Origin: Zeugodacus cucurbitae
Taxonomy: Eukaryota; Arthropoda; Insecta; Diptera; Tephritidae
NCBI RefSeq assembly: GCF_028554725.1
Contig: NC_071671.1
Span: forward strand, 46,222,501 to 46,286,500
DNA: 64,000 bases
Reading direction: 5' to 3'
The notes below the pieces were generated by a model, which was not told the origin of the DNA, ran no database searches, and saw only the letters and a program-made list of their open reading frames with translations. Positions 52,101-64,000 of this stretch are shown piece by piece. Positions within the stretch are counted from its first letter, which is position 1; the number at the start of each line of letters is the position of its first letter. The position numbers and the translations under genes are program-made.

Positions 52101-55100
52101 AAATTATGGTCGTTTGTGATGCCAACGAAAATACTCCCAACTCTGCATCAGTACGACCGTCAGGTATCGGCAAAGCGCTTAGCGTTTTTTCACAAATATA
52201 TTAAGTCGGCTAATATCAATGCGAGTCAGTTCACTGGGTTCGTCGAAGGTGTGCCTACCGATATGTTTCAACCTCGGTCTGATGAAAGCTGCAGATTGGA
52301 GGAGAAAGTGCCGAAATGATTTCAACTCAGCTTCCTACATAAAGCTTTTCCGCACGACAAGTGTCACGAGCTAAGAACTCCAGTTCTTTGTGATGCCAAG
52401 GAGCACTAAGTACTGACAGTGAGATCCTCATATATCGACAAACCGCCTCGAACTTGTCACATTGTGGCGGATAGCATCAATTCCAGCCAATTGGCCTGAA
52501 GAATAATAGCCTTTCGCACTGCCAAATTATTTTAGTACATTAAGGTTATAATTGAGAAACCAGTTTTTGCCTTTCACATAACCGTTTGCTCGATTAACAC
52601 TCAACTGTTAAACATTTCTTTTGTTTGCTGTTTATAAGAAGTTGGTAAATTTCATTAGATGATGGCTATTTTATCAATAACAACAACCAAATTTCCAGCT
52701 TGGTCAGTTAACTGTAGAGTTGCATTACTGCATTTTTATCAAACAACATTGCCAAATTTACAGCTGGATTTGTATTCGATTAAATATGAATTTAGTTTCT
52801 ATGGTAAATTGATCTAAATCAGCGCTTTAATCGAGCAAAGGCCGGTTAATTGAACAAATAACTCCTGTGCGAAATGACTATAAAGTGTTAGGGATCTTAC
52901 TTTATTAGTTCTTTTTTAGGAACAACGAACAAACGTGTGTTGATTTTGACCGTGAGGTGAACTCATGAAGTATGTCTTAAGTCTAGATACGAAACTGGTT
53001 AACTAAAGCCAACTGCTTGTAAAGCTCAGTTATCATTCTGTAAATTTTGATACTAAAAATCTAAAATATTCTAAATCGTGAAAGAGTTATTTTTTTCTAT
53101 TTCCAAAATACACATCAGATGTAATCGAAGCTTGTTATATTTATATGAACGGTCTCATTATAATTATCTATTAAAGAGTGTTATTTTCAATTCCATTAGA
53201 TTAAAAAAGAAAATTAAAACAAAATCACTGCATTCAGTTTCCAACTAGTAAATCCATTACTCAGCATGACATTTACGATTTTTACACGCTTACGCGTTAT
53301 TCCGCACCTGTTTTCGCCGCAATGACGGAAACAACGCGCACACAACACTCAGCGCTGTCTCACAACAAACACACACACATACGCAACTATTTATTATACC
53401 GTTAGTTCAGCTAAATGCAGTTGAGCGAAGCAACCGCGCGATTGACGTTGTCCACTCCATTTAATTTCGTTTGCAGCGTGATTCGAACGACATTTTCCGA
53501 CTGCGGACAACCAAGCAATTAATAACATTTTTGGCATGTTGTTGTTGCTTTCTTTTATTTTTATGCTGTTTTTGTGCCATTTGACTTCTAACTTGTGTGC
53601 AACTATTTTTTGTGGCAAATATTTCCCATGTAGTAGTTAGTAGTGGGGTGGTGAGGCGACTGAGGTTGCAAAACTAAAAATTTTGCCAGACTAGCGAAAA
53701 TGCTTTGTGGCAACACTGACTGGTTGGACAGATAAGCGGCTTGGTCGCGCATGTTGTATGGCGTCAATGGTCTGGGTGGAGAAAGATAGATGACGCATGA
53801 AAAGCTAACGGGCGCCTGGGGTGCAACACGCAGCTGCGACGTGCAGCGGTGGACTTGGTTATTATTGTTGTTGTTGTTATGCTGCTGTGCTTGTTATGGT
53901 GCGCTGACACTTTGAACCAAATAGATAACTGTAAAATATATTGGTGTTGTTGGCCTATACGGTTTTCGGTCGCAGATGACCAAAACCAGAGTTAATTGCA
54001 GCTCAAGCGCACTTTGGTGGTTGCGGTGAATTGGCTTAGTTGGCCGAGTGAAAGTGTTGTGACTGCTGCGTGTACAATTTTATTAATTTCGCTGTTGTTC
54101 AGCCACTGTTGCGGCTGCTGCTCCAACATTTCAGCGCGTAGCGATTATGTGCGAACGTGTAGGAAGCGATTCGTTACAAATTTAGGAAGTTTTCATTTTA
54201 TGGCGTTCGGGTTAAGTGAGAAATGTCATGCTATAAATATTGCCATGCTTGGTATTTGATTAGATTAATTGTAGCGAATTTATAAAGAGCTAAAACGATA
54301 TTTTGATTTTTAATACCTTGTTTCCGACGGGAGAAAGCAAAGCTTGATAGCATGCAAAAACGTTAAAAATTTTGAGGTGGATATAAGAGAAATGGAGGAA
54401 AATGTGATGGATAAAAGTTAAACGTTTTTGCAATTTATTTGAAATTGAGTTAAGAGAGGTAAAATTTGTATAACTAAATGAATGTCATCAAAGCCAATGG
54501 TTAGTTTTATTGTTCAAACATTCACCCTTAATCGATATGGATCTTTTCTACACATTTTTGTTGACATAAATCTATTAATTTCCTGAAGTAGAAATGAAGT
54601 TTTGAGAAAACTAGAGAGTTCCAAATGTTCCGAATAAGGTGGTTAGGACGATGCTAATATGGCTTTTATCTGTGTTTTTTTTTTTTAATTTGTGCCATTT
54701 GTAACCTTCCGGTGCTACAAACTACCATGTTACGTGACGCGTTGAAATCTACAAGCCTCTCCGTTGTCCAAGGTTGTGGAGGCTTCATTTTACGACTGTC
54801 GACCCAAATATGCCTTCCTTGCCCACTTTGGCGTTGAAGTCGCCGAACACGATCTTATCAACGTGGCAGGTGCATTTATCATATATTCTGATAATATTGG
54901 AATTCTGATAATATCAAATTATGTGTGTACATTTGAGTTGAGTTAAGAAGTTTTGAACTTACCCGAGCCGGACCTAGTCTTGCTCTAAGTGCAATACTTA
55001 GTCTTTGAAGGTGAGGTTTGTAGATAAAATATATTTTAAATAATCCCAACAGAGACCTTCAGACCTTATATGAAAGTGTTTACGCTTTCTTGATTATAGT

Positions 55101-55405
55101 CTTATATATTCTACGACCAAATTGTTGCCCGGTAGAAAGGGAACCAATTATTGTTGAGCTTATCACTTATTGATTACCGAATCCAGGGTTATGGATCTCT
55201 GAACAGGGATCAGGGGAAATAAAATACACGCATAATATCCAATACTCAAGGCAAGTCTAGTTGATTACCTTAGTGTAAGAGACAATTGTGCAGAAAATTT
55301 TAATTTTTGTATCTTTTAATAAGAAATATGTTGGATAAGCTAACTAATTGTTTGCTTTTTAGAGTTTTCATAAATAATCCTAATATAATTCATATTGTAT
55401 TCCAG
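49185..55405 (+). other. pk: Prickle intron between PET exons, 6.2 kb
   Basis: It runs from GTGAGT (49185) to TTCCAG (ending 55405). Mostly A+T-rich. A G+C-richer part near 53.3-54.2 kb has TTG/TGC trinucleotide runs but no frame I can support. The 52116-52319 frame is unidentified. An RTE-endonuclease relic lies at 54.7-54.9 kb. Confidence 0.8.
54700..54892 (-). mobile_element. Decayed fragment of an RTE-like endonuclease region
   Basis: The + strand text around 54786-54870 (ACGACTGTCGACCC..., CCTTGCCCACTTTGGCGTTG, AACGTGGCAGG) lines up with 29098-29175 of the full-length element (CCGACTGTTGTGCC..., CTTTACCCACCCTGGCGTTA, CATCGTGGCGGG). Divergence is high and stops are present. It is the same orientation but a different, older subfamily copy. 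The short + strand frame here (54764-54946) is an artefact of it. Confidence 0.65.
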
Positions 55406-55519
55406 GTACGTTTTTACTTCTCACAATTACCCGACGATAAGGTGCCCTATGTGAACAGTGCCGGCGAAAAGTATCGCGTCAAGCAGTTACTGCATCAATT
55501 GCCGCCGCAAGATAATGAG
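55406..55519 (+). CDS. pk: prickle exon: PET domain, middle
   Basis: A 38-codon exon, phase 0 at both ends, bounded by TTCCAG and GTAAGT. It begins VRFYFSQLPDDKVPYVNSAG and ends KQLLHQLPPQDNE. This is the core of the PET domain, matching the vertebrate and fly Prickle pattern (YF..LP..KVPYVNS.GEK and QLL.QLPP.DNE). Splicing makes the continuous RPDQ-VRFYF join with the preceding exon. Prickle is a cytoplasmic scaffold recruited to the proximal cell edge by Van Gogh/Strabismus, where it amplifies polarity. Confidence 0.95.
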
Positions 55520-56035
55520 GTAAGTGCGCAACCATGTACAAGTAGCTCTCACATACTAACGCGAAAAAAGACAATTCGACGACTGTAAACACATTTGAAA
55601 TTAAGAAGAGGAACAAATTGGCTTCAAAAGCCAACGAAAAACTGAAAATGGTTGCGGCGGCCGCCAACAATAGCTGACTGAAATCGCAGACAATAAAATG
55701 AAAATGAACATGAGAGGAGGACGAAAAAAAAACTATTTAAAAACACGTCGGTAGTTAAAACGCATTGTGCAAATGTGAAAATGAAACCTTTCAAAAGTTT
55801 TTCCTTTTCACTTGTACTCACTTGTAAGATTAAAAAACTTTGACATTGTAATTCTTACTTCAGCGGCGACTTGTGACTTCGTATTCACTTCTTTCGGCTT
55901 CGACTTTGTCTTCAAATTCAACGTCATTGTCGCGTCAGTTGAGGACGTGCAAGTGTATTTTTAATTAAAATTTACTACAATTTCCTAATACTCATACCCG
56001 CCACTCTCATTGTTTTCTCTTTCTCTTTTTTGTAG
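55520..56035 (+). other. pk: Short prickle intron, 516 bp
   Basis: GTAAGT to a long pyrimidine tract ending TTTTTTGTAG. No separate feature seen. Confidence 0.9.
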
Positions 56036-56164
56036 GTGCGCTACTGTCACTCACTGAGCGATGAGGAGCGCAAGGAGCTGCGCATATTTTCGGCACAAAG
56101 GAAACGTGAAGCATTGGGACGTGGCGCTGTGCGTTTACTTTCCGACGAGCGACCATGCAAGGGG
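56036..56164 (+). CDS. pk: prickle exon: end of PET domain
   Basis: A 43-codon, phase-0 exon starting [20 protein letters not shown] and ending [16 protein letters not shown] before donor GTGAGT (56165). It completes the PET domain; the final Cys would be at, or just before, the first zinc ligand of LIM1 in the usual order PET-LIM1-LIM2-LIM3. The next exon, with LIM1, is not found before the window ends. In the long form this exon ends at about residue 971. The protein's C-terminus, usually with a prenylation CaaX box in this family, lies outside. Confidence 0.95.
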
Positions 56165-59100
56165 GTGAGTTGCTTTTGTAATATAGTTACATATATATTT
56201 ATAAAATAGTATGTCGAAACTATTTTTAGTTGAATTTAATGAGCGCTGAAGAAAATTTGTTAAAGTTTTAAGTTGTATTGCATACTAATTGTTATTGTTT
56301 TTAAGGACTTAGTTTTTTAGAACACACCAGCAAGTCTTTAATTGAGTCAAACAGGCCAAAATTTACTAGAATAAGCACTAGGCCTTTTCCAACTAAAATT
56401 TTGGTAAGACCTTGTCTTATTCCAGATTTTTTTTTGTCTAAGAATTAATGTACTACTCAGTTCCATCAAAGAAACAAACAATAATTTCATTTCCTTTATA
56501 GAAGAATAATAAAGTCGCCGTATCAGTGAAGTCCACATTATAGTTGGTTGAAAAGGGAGGCGAAGAGAGCCTGACCGCAAGCGGCCGCACTTGGGCCATT
56601 ATTAGGCCCATTGTGCTCTACATTACCACATGTTAGTTACTGACCCCTCCATTGGTCACTCTGAGAAAATGTAGGAACGGAATCTCTTATATTATAATCC
56701 AACACGACGTTGTGTATCTCTTTGACTTCCTTTAATTTGGAATATTGAATATTTTTAATGGAGGGTATTCAAATATCTTACCATACACATACAGTTTGAG
56801 GGATCTTTAACATCGGAGATTGGATTATATTAACCAAAAACTCAACGCCAAAAAATCTGAAGCATATGTAGTTCATAATGTCGACTAAAACAGTCGATGC
56901 GGAAGATGGCTCTCTCTTTAATAAGCAATGTTCTAAAGACGACTTTAATAAGAAGAATCTTTCCTTTGGCTTGACCATAATTGACCATAAAAGATGGGAA
57001 TTTATTCTCGTATAAAGCAAGTGTTGTCTTATATATATTATTACTAGCATTTACCCGCGACTTCGTCCGGAACATGATAGAGCAAAACGCCCAGCAAAAA
57101 CCATAAAAAAATCACTAACTCAATTCAGTTTTCTGTCTACTTCCTACCCCCTAAGTACGATGACGTAATCATTTTGATCTTATATCCATTTTTAGATAAC
57201 CATCTACCTTACAAACTTTCATCAAAATCCGTTCAGCCGACGTGAAAGAGCAAAAGTCCCAACAAAAACGACTAAAAATCACTAACTCAATTTAGTTATC
57301 TGCCTACTGCCTACCCCCTAAGAACGATGGCGTGATTAGTTATCATCTATCACCATACCAAATTTCATCAAAATCCGTTCAGCCGGTTAGGCGTGAAAGA
57401 GTAACAGACAGGCAGAGTTACTTTCGCATTTATAATATTAATATGGATTTTGCGGTGATATATGATATCCCAGATGTGGATGACCAGAACTGGTGATTGG
57501 TTATACCATATCAAACATTGATATTAGAATTTTCATAGTTTTTTAGATTGAACTTTAGAATCAAGAGATCTCTGAGCTCTTCAAAAGTATCAAACATTTT
57601 AAATTAAAATAATCTTATAGAGAAGTTCAACTTCAAGGAGAGGACTAATACTTTCCTTTCAGAACTAATACTTTAATCTAGACTTAAATGACTATAACAG
57701 CCTTCGTTTACCTCTTAAAAACGCTAGGCCAATCTTTTAACCTTAGGGTGGGTTAGCTTCATGTTACACGACCTTCCGACATTCATCGATTTTATTTTGT
57801 AAATATGCATTGAAAATATTATTTTGAGTCTCGTTGCATTTTTCCCATACAGTAACTAAATAAAGCTCTCCTTAAGTTGGATTCATAAAAACTTTTCTCC
57901 ATTCAAATCAGGAGATAAAGAAAAACTTCTCAGCACTCATTGTATTCCTTGTTAGGCCACTTTGAAACTTGAAATGGAATTTTCATAAACATATTTACAA
58001 ATTAACGATGAAAACAAGTAGTTTTTAGTGAAAATTCACACACACACATACAAACTGTTTACGAAACTGACAAGAAATGATCGTAAGACAATAAGTAGAT
58101 TGAAGTAACGCAAAATTTCGAACATAAAAATGGCAAGATAAGCGCTAATAAAGATGCAGCGGAAGTAAGTTGCAGAAGTTGCTGACAGGCGAGCTACTTT
58201 GGTGAACGACTGTACTGGCAAAAAGTGAACAGAGAATGTCACTAAATGTGACTGGAAAATTTACAAAAAAATAATGCAAAAAACAATAACAAAAAGGCAA
58301 CAAGTGAAGCAACAATAAGCGAGGCAGTAAATAAAGCACTAAAAGTACTTTCAAACCAAAAACAAAAAAAAAATTAAGTGAAATTAAAATAAAATTTGTT
58401 ATTATTTTACGACAACAAAAACAAGCAACAAAACTTTGCCAAACTGTTATAAAGTTAACGTAGACTGGCTTAGGCTGTGAGTATGCAACACGTCCGACTA
58501 GGCAACAAAAGTGAAAGGGGCAGTAAAGACGGAGTCGCCAGCCGCCAGTCGCCAAGTGAAGGCGCAACTAACGAAGTAGTGTCAAGTGGCAGATACTAAG
58601 TTTTCCAATCTTCTTTTTGGTTTGATTTTTTTTTTTTCTGTAATTTCCTGCTTTTATTTCAATCTTTTGTTTGCACTTTATGCGATTTCTTGCGAAAATT
58701 TGCATCATTATTGGCTGCAGACAGTCGGCAGGGGCCGGTGCAAAGTAGACAAAACAAGCGTAGACGGGACTGGCAGACAGCCACTTCGACACTTGGACAC
58801 GCCGCGACTAGACGTTGGAGCGTGCGCACGCTCAAGTGCCGCCGCATGGACCAACTTTTAGTTGCCGATTATTTGTAGGCCACCCCGCTCCCAGCTCGTA
58901 CCTCACCGTTTAAATGGTAGCGCATAGTGACTACGGTGTTGCCAAAGTGTGCGAATATGTGTGGAGTGGGTGTGGCATAAGTGTGCCTCTTATAAAGTTT
59001 TCACAGTTTGAAGTTTTTTGTAAAGAAACAAAAAAAATTCTATATGAAAATAAAAAAAATAGAAAAATGTAAACAAAAGCGCAACTTTTGCCCCGTGCAT

Positions 59101-62100
59101 TCAGCAATTCGCTTGCCATGGCAACCCACATCCGTTGCTGCATTTTATGTTCGTTATAAAGTATATTGCTTGCAATTTGCTAGTGAAATCTGGCAACTGC
59201 CGAGTGATGCAACTATAAAAATCTAAAGTGAATTGCAGATTTCGAGTGTGCATACATTTAAGTTGGTTTTATTTTTATGTTCATATTAGACAACTTAAAT
59301 TGCTCACAGTGTGAAAATTATGCCCAGTGATTGATTTTATGACTGCTTTCATTTTCGGTTATGCAATAAAAATAATCTTTAATTTTTTAATTTTTATAAA
59401 TTGTCAGACTTTACATAATAAATAAAATAAAGTTATTTTAACTGTTCGCATATTTCTACAAAATTTTCAGAGGTTGAAATTATTTGTGTGACAATAATAA
59501 TGGTTATAAATACTTTCTTCGGCGTGAAAAGTAGTTAACGTTCATATGAAAGATAGCTGTTGTATAATTATTGAACACATGCCTGTCATTCATTTCCATA
59601 AAATCAACCTTCCACAACTTAATACTTTTAATTGTCAAAAGCCTCAAAGTGATTTCACGGTTTTCTTAATAGTTTCAAAATGATTTTGAAACTTACTACC
59701 GAGTAATTTTTTAGAACAGGGATACTCAATCAATACACAAAGTAATAACAACAAGCATCATAATATTTTCAATAAGTTACCCTATCCTTTGACACAACAT
59801 CTATAAAATTCTTCTTCAAAACTTGTCTTCACTCTTCGTCACTGGGCCTCTGCTCTTACATCTTGAAAGCTATCGGATAGGATGTTAACATCTTTATTAA
59901 TCTAGGCAAATTGGCTGGCATTTAAATAAATCGACTCGGAAGGTGTTTTCTATATAACATGAATCAACCTAATTAACTCGCATTTAAAATTGACCATAGC
60001 CTAAAAGATATATGTACTTACATATGTATATAGTCGCCATTTACTGATCCTATAAGGTATATCTTGTAGTAAATTCCAGTAGAAACAGTATGTTATGTAG
60101 CCTTTTTATTAAACATTGAGCTGAGCTTTGTAAATGAAATCAATTCCCACAAATTTTTGGAATCAAAAGTTGTTTTGGTTTCATTTGAAATCCGTTAATC
60201 TACACTTTTACGAATTCGAGAGACAGTTTGTTTTATATTAAACTTTACTTTCCGGATATCCACATGAGCTCTAGCATACACTCCTATTGCGTGTGTCGAC
60301 TGGCATTAGAATAGACTCCAGTCGAATGAGTCGATTATATTTTAATTTATTATGTTACTTGATCGTCAGAATTTCTAATGGCTGAAAAATATCTGGTTAA
60401 TCGAGGGACCGTGACTTACAGTAACGCTAGTAATGGATTATCTACTGCAAGTCGACACTCGTAATATGGGAGGGAGTCTCCATTTAGCTTATATTTGAAA
60501 ACTATTTTCAGAATAGCTATCATAAAGGGCTTTTCAAAACGGACGCTACAAAAATAGACCGATAGGGACAACAAACCACTCCAAATTTTTTCCGCTCTTT
60601 TGACATTTCTCATCTCATCATAATGCTTCTTTTAAATATTTAATTTTAGATATTTTAGGTTAGTTTAAAGAATTTTGGCATACTGACTATTTTTTCTATA
60701 ACTGAATTTCACTAGTATTACTGCTATTACTCTGAGAAAGAGATACTTTTAAATATTTTGATCTTTAAAAATTAAAATAAGAAGTAATATATCCGATAAC
60801 AATTAAAACTACCTATTCAGTACGAGTTCTAGCTCCATTAAATCTAAGAATTTCAAATTTCGCTTATTTCATGGAACATTGACCAATCTCATTAAAAATA
60901 ATAAAGCGTTACATTGTAAATTACTTTACGCCCAACTCTTGCTAACCTCAAACGCATTTACAATAATAAATCAGTGACGCTTAAAAGGAAAAAATGGCAA
61001 ATACTTCGGATCATTATTCCATAAATATAAAATCCATAAAGTAAATTTATGAAAATAATCAATGAAGCACACGCACAGCAAGTGCGACGAAGCGCAACGA
61101 AGTGTGATGAAAAGAAAAGCTGCAGAGAGCACGGTGACAATGAGCTGACTCATACCAAGCACTAACAGCATCATACCACTTAGCAGACGAGCCAACAATG
61201 AAGATGATAATAAAGTAGCAACTGGCAAAGGATGTGACAGGAATATGACAGGCGAAAAGTGGTCGAAGACTGGGCGAATGAATGATGCGTGAAAGGAAAC
61301 GTATTTATGCGACAAGCTGGTGCCGAGGAGTTTAAGTCGAGCGAAAGTGCGCTCAAGTGTGTAAGCGAGAAAAAGGTAAATTAAAAGCATGACAGAAGAA
61401 GATGAATACAGCGAAGCAGTGAGACGGAAGTGACGACAAATGTTGGCAGTCGGAGAGTAATGGCTGACAATGGCTGAGTGTGCAGACACTCGTTAACATA
61501 TACCAGCTCAAGCTGAAGGGAAGCTACATAAATGGAACTGCGAAGAAAATGGAAATGGCAGAAAAATTAAAAACAAAACGCTTAGTTTGTTGCCAACTCG
61601 ATTTGAGGTAATGCCAAAAAGTTTATGTACCGAAAAGGGCACGATAACGAGCGCCATTAATAATGCCAAAGCTTCCGGTGTTGGGCTGATGGATGATAGA
61701 CACCCACATACAAATATACTCATATATGAAGGAAAAAAAGTAATTCGGAAAGTCACAAAGTCCAGCTGAGGCCAAAATGCGCTCGACAGAAAATGAAATG
61801 TTAGTTAACTTCGAGGCGTAAATTACACACATACACTAAATCACATATATCCATATATGTAAGCGTAAATGTGTGAGTGGGTGTGTGACTCAAATTATTT
61901 TCGGCACCGCCTTTGTGTCAGACATTAGGTGCAGACGCAGACATATATAATGGCCAAGGCGACAATTTGTCAATACTCTAATTGAAGCAGCAGCAGCTAA
62001 CAGCTATACGCAGCATACTTTTAGGCGACCAAGCAAAGGTTGTGCTATTTATACGTGTATTGTTATGCTTGTAAGCAGTGTCATGAACCCAACGTGACCT

Positions 62101-64000
62101 GACTCGTGTACTCACGCACTTACAAACACAGATATATTTATATCTGTATAGGTGCATAGCTGTGAGTTGTAGCAAATTAAATGCAGATTGCTGACAGCGA
62201 CAATGAAATGGGCGGCGAAATAAGGCAAGTCCGATTAATTGGATTGATAAAAGTAATGACTAAATGCCGGAGATTAAGTAACTGAGCATATTTGTGTGGA
62301 CAATACTTGGTGCAAATGTAGTTAAGTGCATATTTGAGAGTGAAAGGGATATGCTTGTGCGAAGGTTTTCAGAGAGAGTTGTGATAAATGATGCCTTAAG
62401 TTTGCGCAGAATATTTCAACTTTATGCAGAGCGCAATATTTTTGAGTTAATTACACTGCTTCGACGAACTAAGAAGACTATTCATTTTTAAATGCAGTCG
62501 AGATTTAGTAAATTAATTAATTTCCGGAACTTCAAGCTCTTCTACCTGAAAGATGGTAGAGGAAGATAGAGCAGAAGTAAACTTAAAAAATAAAATTCGT
62601 TTGGTAAATTTTTCTAATGAATTATTTTTTTTTATTTTGTGTAATGTTAAATAAGTCTCTTCGATTAACGACCGAATCTCAAATCATGTACGTTCCGTGA
62701 GATAAATACTAACTTTCGATATTTCATTCGATAAGTATATCCTATAGCTTCGGAGCACCAATTATATACATAGCTCTGGAATATTTTTCTCTAATTTGTA
62801 TGATCTATTCCTTCTATGCTTATTTTTTAATTTAATGACTATTTCTTAATTGAATGACTATTTCATTTAAACTTTGACTTTTTAATAATTTTTACTGACC
62901 TCTCCTATGTGATGAAAGAAATTTTTTCATGAAAAAGATGTGTCACGCATCGAATAAACAAGGTGCTATGTTATGGTGTTTAATCAATTTCCGATTCTGG
63001 AATTTAGCTTGATTATTCTTTTTCAAATATTTAGAAGTTCAAATCAACAGCAAATTAGATATTAATTGTGTCATCGCATTTGCCCACTTAAATGCATATT
63101 TAAAATAGGGGTAAGTTTATAGAACAAAGACCTGTAGGTTGAGTTGGCATATTAAAGGCTTTTATAAAGAAAATAATTCTTACTCTCCATAAACCCATAA
63201 AACCGGTAGCCTCAAATATTCGCTACTTGCGTGAAATTACATACTTAGAATCATACGCCAGTACTACTATGTAAACTATTATGAGTTTTTGTACGGCTGA
63301 AATGGCAGAAAATACCAACAGTTGACATAAAAGTAAAATAGACGGAAAGCCAAAAAACTTCCGGTTTCCGGTTAGTTCGGGCAATTGTACTTTTACACGC
63401 ATATACCTTCATACATTGTATAAAGCAATATTTACGACATAGCATATACGGAATTATATTTACATGCATACATATATGGAATTTTACAGGTGGTACGAGG
63501 GTAACTGAACATATTTTATGACTAAGTATTAATAAAATCGTAGTCCCTCTGAGTGAAAGTGTAAGACACTGTTTCTCTATTAAAATAATATATATTAACA
63601 GGACCTCTCCCAGATAACGACAATATATTTTTAGAGATCTTCGGTACATGTTTCAAACTAATATGTAGTTCAGCCAAATATTTCACTATGGAATATGCGC
63701 CAATATATGCAGGAGTATAAAGGTTAATGATCAATTGTAGGATTGGTTTCATAGATTATTCTGTACGGATAAATTGAGGTTTGGTCGAAAGATATTAACA
63801 TCAAGGGAAACAGTAAGGGTATCCCAACTATACTAGTATTTTTACAGCTTCAGAAAGAAGAGTTAATCTGGAACATAAGATTCTAAATTTATAAGCGATC
63901 TATGTGTCTAATTCTAATGCCGCTACCTAGTTGTCGATGGTCCCGAAACACGTTTTGGAAATTTGGAAATATAGAGTCAAGTTTTCATATAGTCATATCT
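56165..64000 (+). other. pk: Prickle intron, 5' part (over 7.8 kb)
   Basis: It begins with GTGAGT; no acceptor followed by a LIM-type exon (clustered Cys/His codons) was found. It contains one arthropod-type repeat at 57.04-57.45 kb and purine-rich tracts near 58.1-58.6 and 61.0-61.8 kb that leave the minus strand open for long stretches without convincing protein. Otherwise A+T-rich and unremarkable. Confidence 0.7.
57040..57448 (+). repeat. Arthropod-type dispersed repeat with internal duplication
   Basis: It starts ATTACTAGCATTTACCCGCG and ends TTTCGCATTTATAATATTAA followed by TATGGAT, ends I recognise from many arthropod repeats (class uncertain; perhaps a non-LTR 3' region or a non-autonomous relative). 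The inside is a head-to-tail duplication: about 57079-57246 and 57247-57405 both contain ATCACTAACTCAATT, CTACCCCCTAAG and TTTCATCAAAATCCGTTCAG. Confidence 0.75.

Noticed and set aside
52116..52319. 67-codon frame (MMPTKILPTLHQYDRQVSAK...)
   Set aside because: Sequence looks somewhat protein-like but no family, splice sites or repeats support it; possibly an old element remnant. Not called.
58586..58878. G+C-rich frames near 58.7-58.9 kb considered as a LIM exon
   Set aside because: No Cys/His spacing of a LIM domain and no acceptor/donor pair in suitable phase 0.
60971..61489. 172-codon minus-strand frame with hydrophobic stretches
   Set aside because: Starts at GTG, arises from the purine-rich + strand, and shows no recognisable family; treated as compositional.

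Overview
This is insect nuclear DNA, almost certainly from a higher fly (Diptera). A tephritid-like fly is my guess from the A+T-rich introns, the CAA/TTG-type trinucleotide runs and the repeat families, but I cannot prove the species. The window holds the 5' half of one gene, prickle (pk, with its spiny-legs/sple form), on the + strand. It codes for a core planar-cell-polarity scaffold with a PET domain and LIM domains.

Layout. Positions 1-3.7 kb are upstream DNA with no secure gene; there is one coding-looking exon candidate at 2312-2389. A G+C-richer segment at 3.3-4.5 kb carries GAGA runs and two exact GCGCATGCGC palindromes (Ewg/NRF-1-type) and looks like a promoter region. At 4542-6577 a single long exon encodes a 678-codon N-terminal extension and ends in a consensus phase-2 donor. 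A 42-kb intron follows (6578-48550). The shared exon 48551-49184 is in phase with the long exon and starts the PET domain. PET continues in 55406-55519 and 56036-56164. The LIM exons were not found before position 64000 and should lie downstream.

The introns hold most of the other structure: a nearly complete RTE-like non-LTR retrotransposon (minus strand, about 26.63-29.85 kb, one frameshift), a decayed relative of its endonuclease region at 54.7-54.9 kb, an internally deleted Tc1/mariner element with TA flanks (36275-37198), three copies of one long dispersed repeat (10.2, 14.1 and 47.3 kb), a direct repeat pair 3.3 kb apart (15.0 and 18.3 kb), a perfect 106-bp-unit tandem duplication (30453-30660), a degenerate 7-bp-period satellite (41.72-42.07 kb), and an arthropod-type repeat with an internal duplication (57.04-57.45 kb).

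How it works together. Two protein forms can be read. The long (Sple-like) form joins 4542-6577 to the shared exons. A short (Pk-like) form could start at the well-placed ATG at 48636 if an upstream non-coding first exon is used. The most interesting unexplained item is a possible 126-nt cassette exon at 43116-43241, bounded by good splice sites and phase 2 on both sides, so it would fit in frame between the long exon and the PET exon. I see no sign of a nested complete cellular gene, operon, CRISPR array, rRNA or convincing tRNA.
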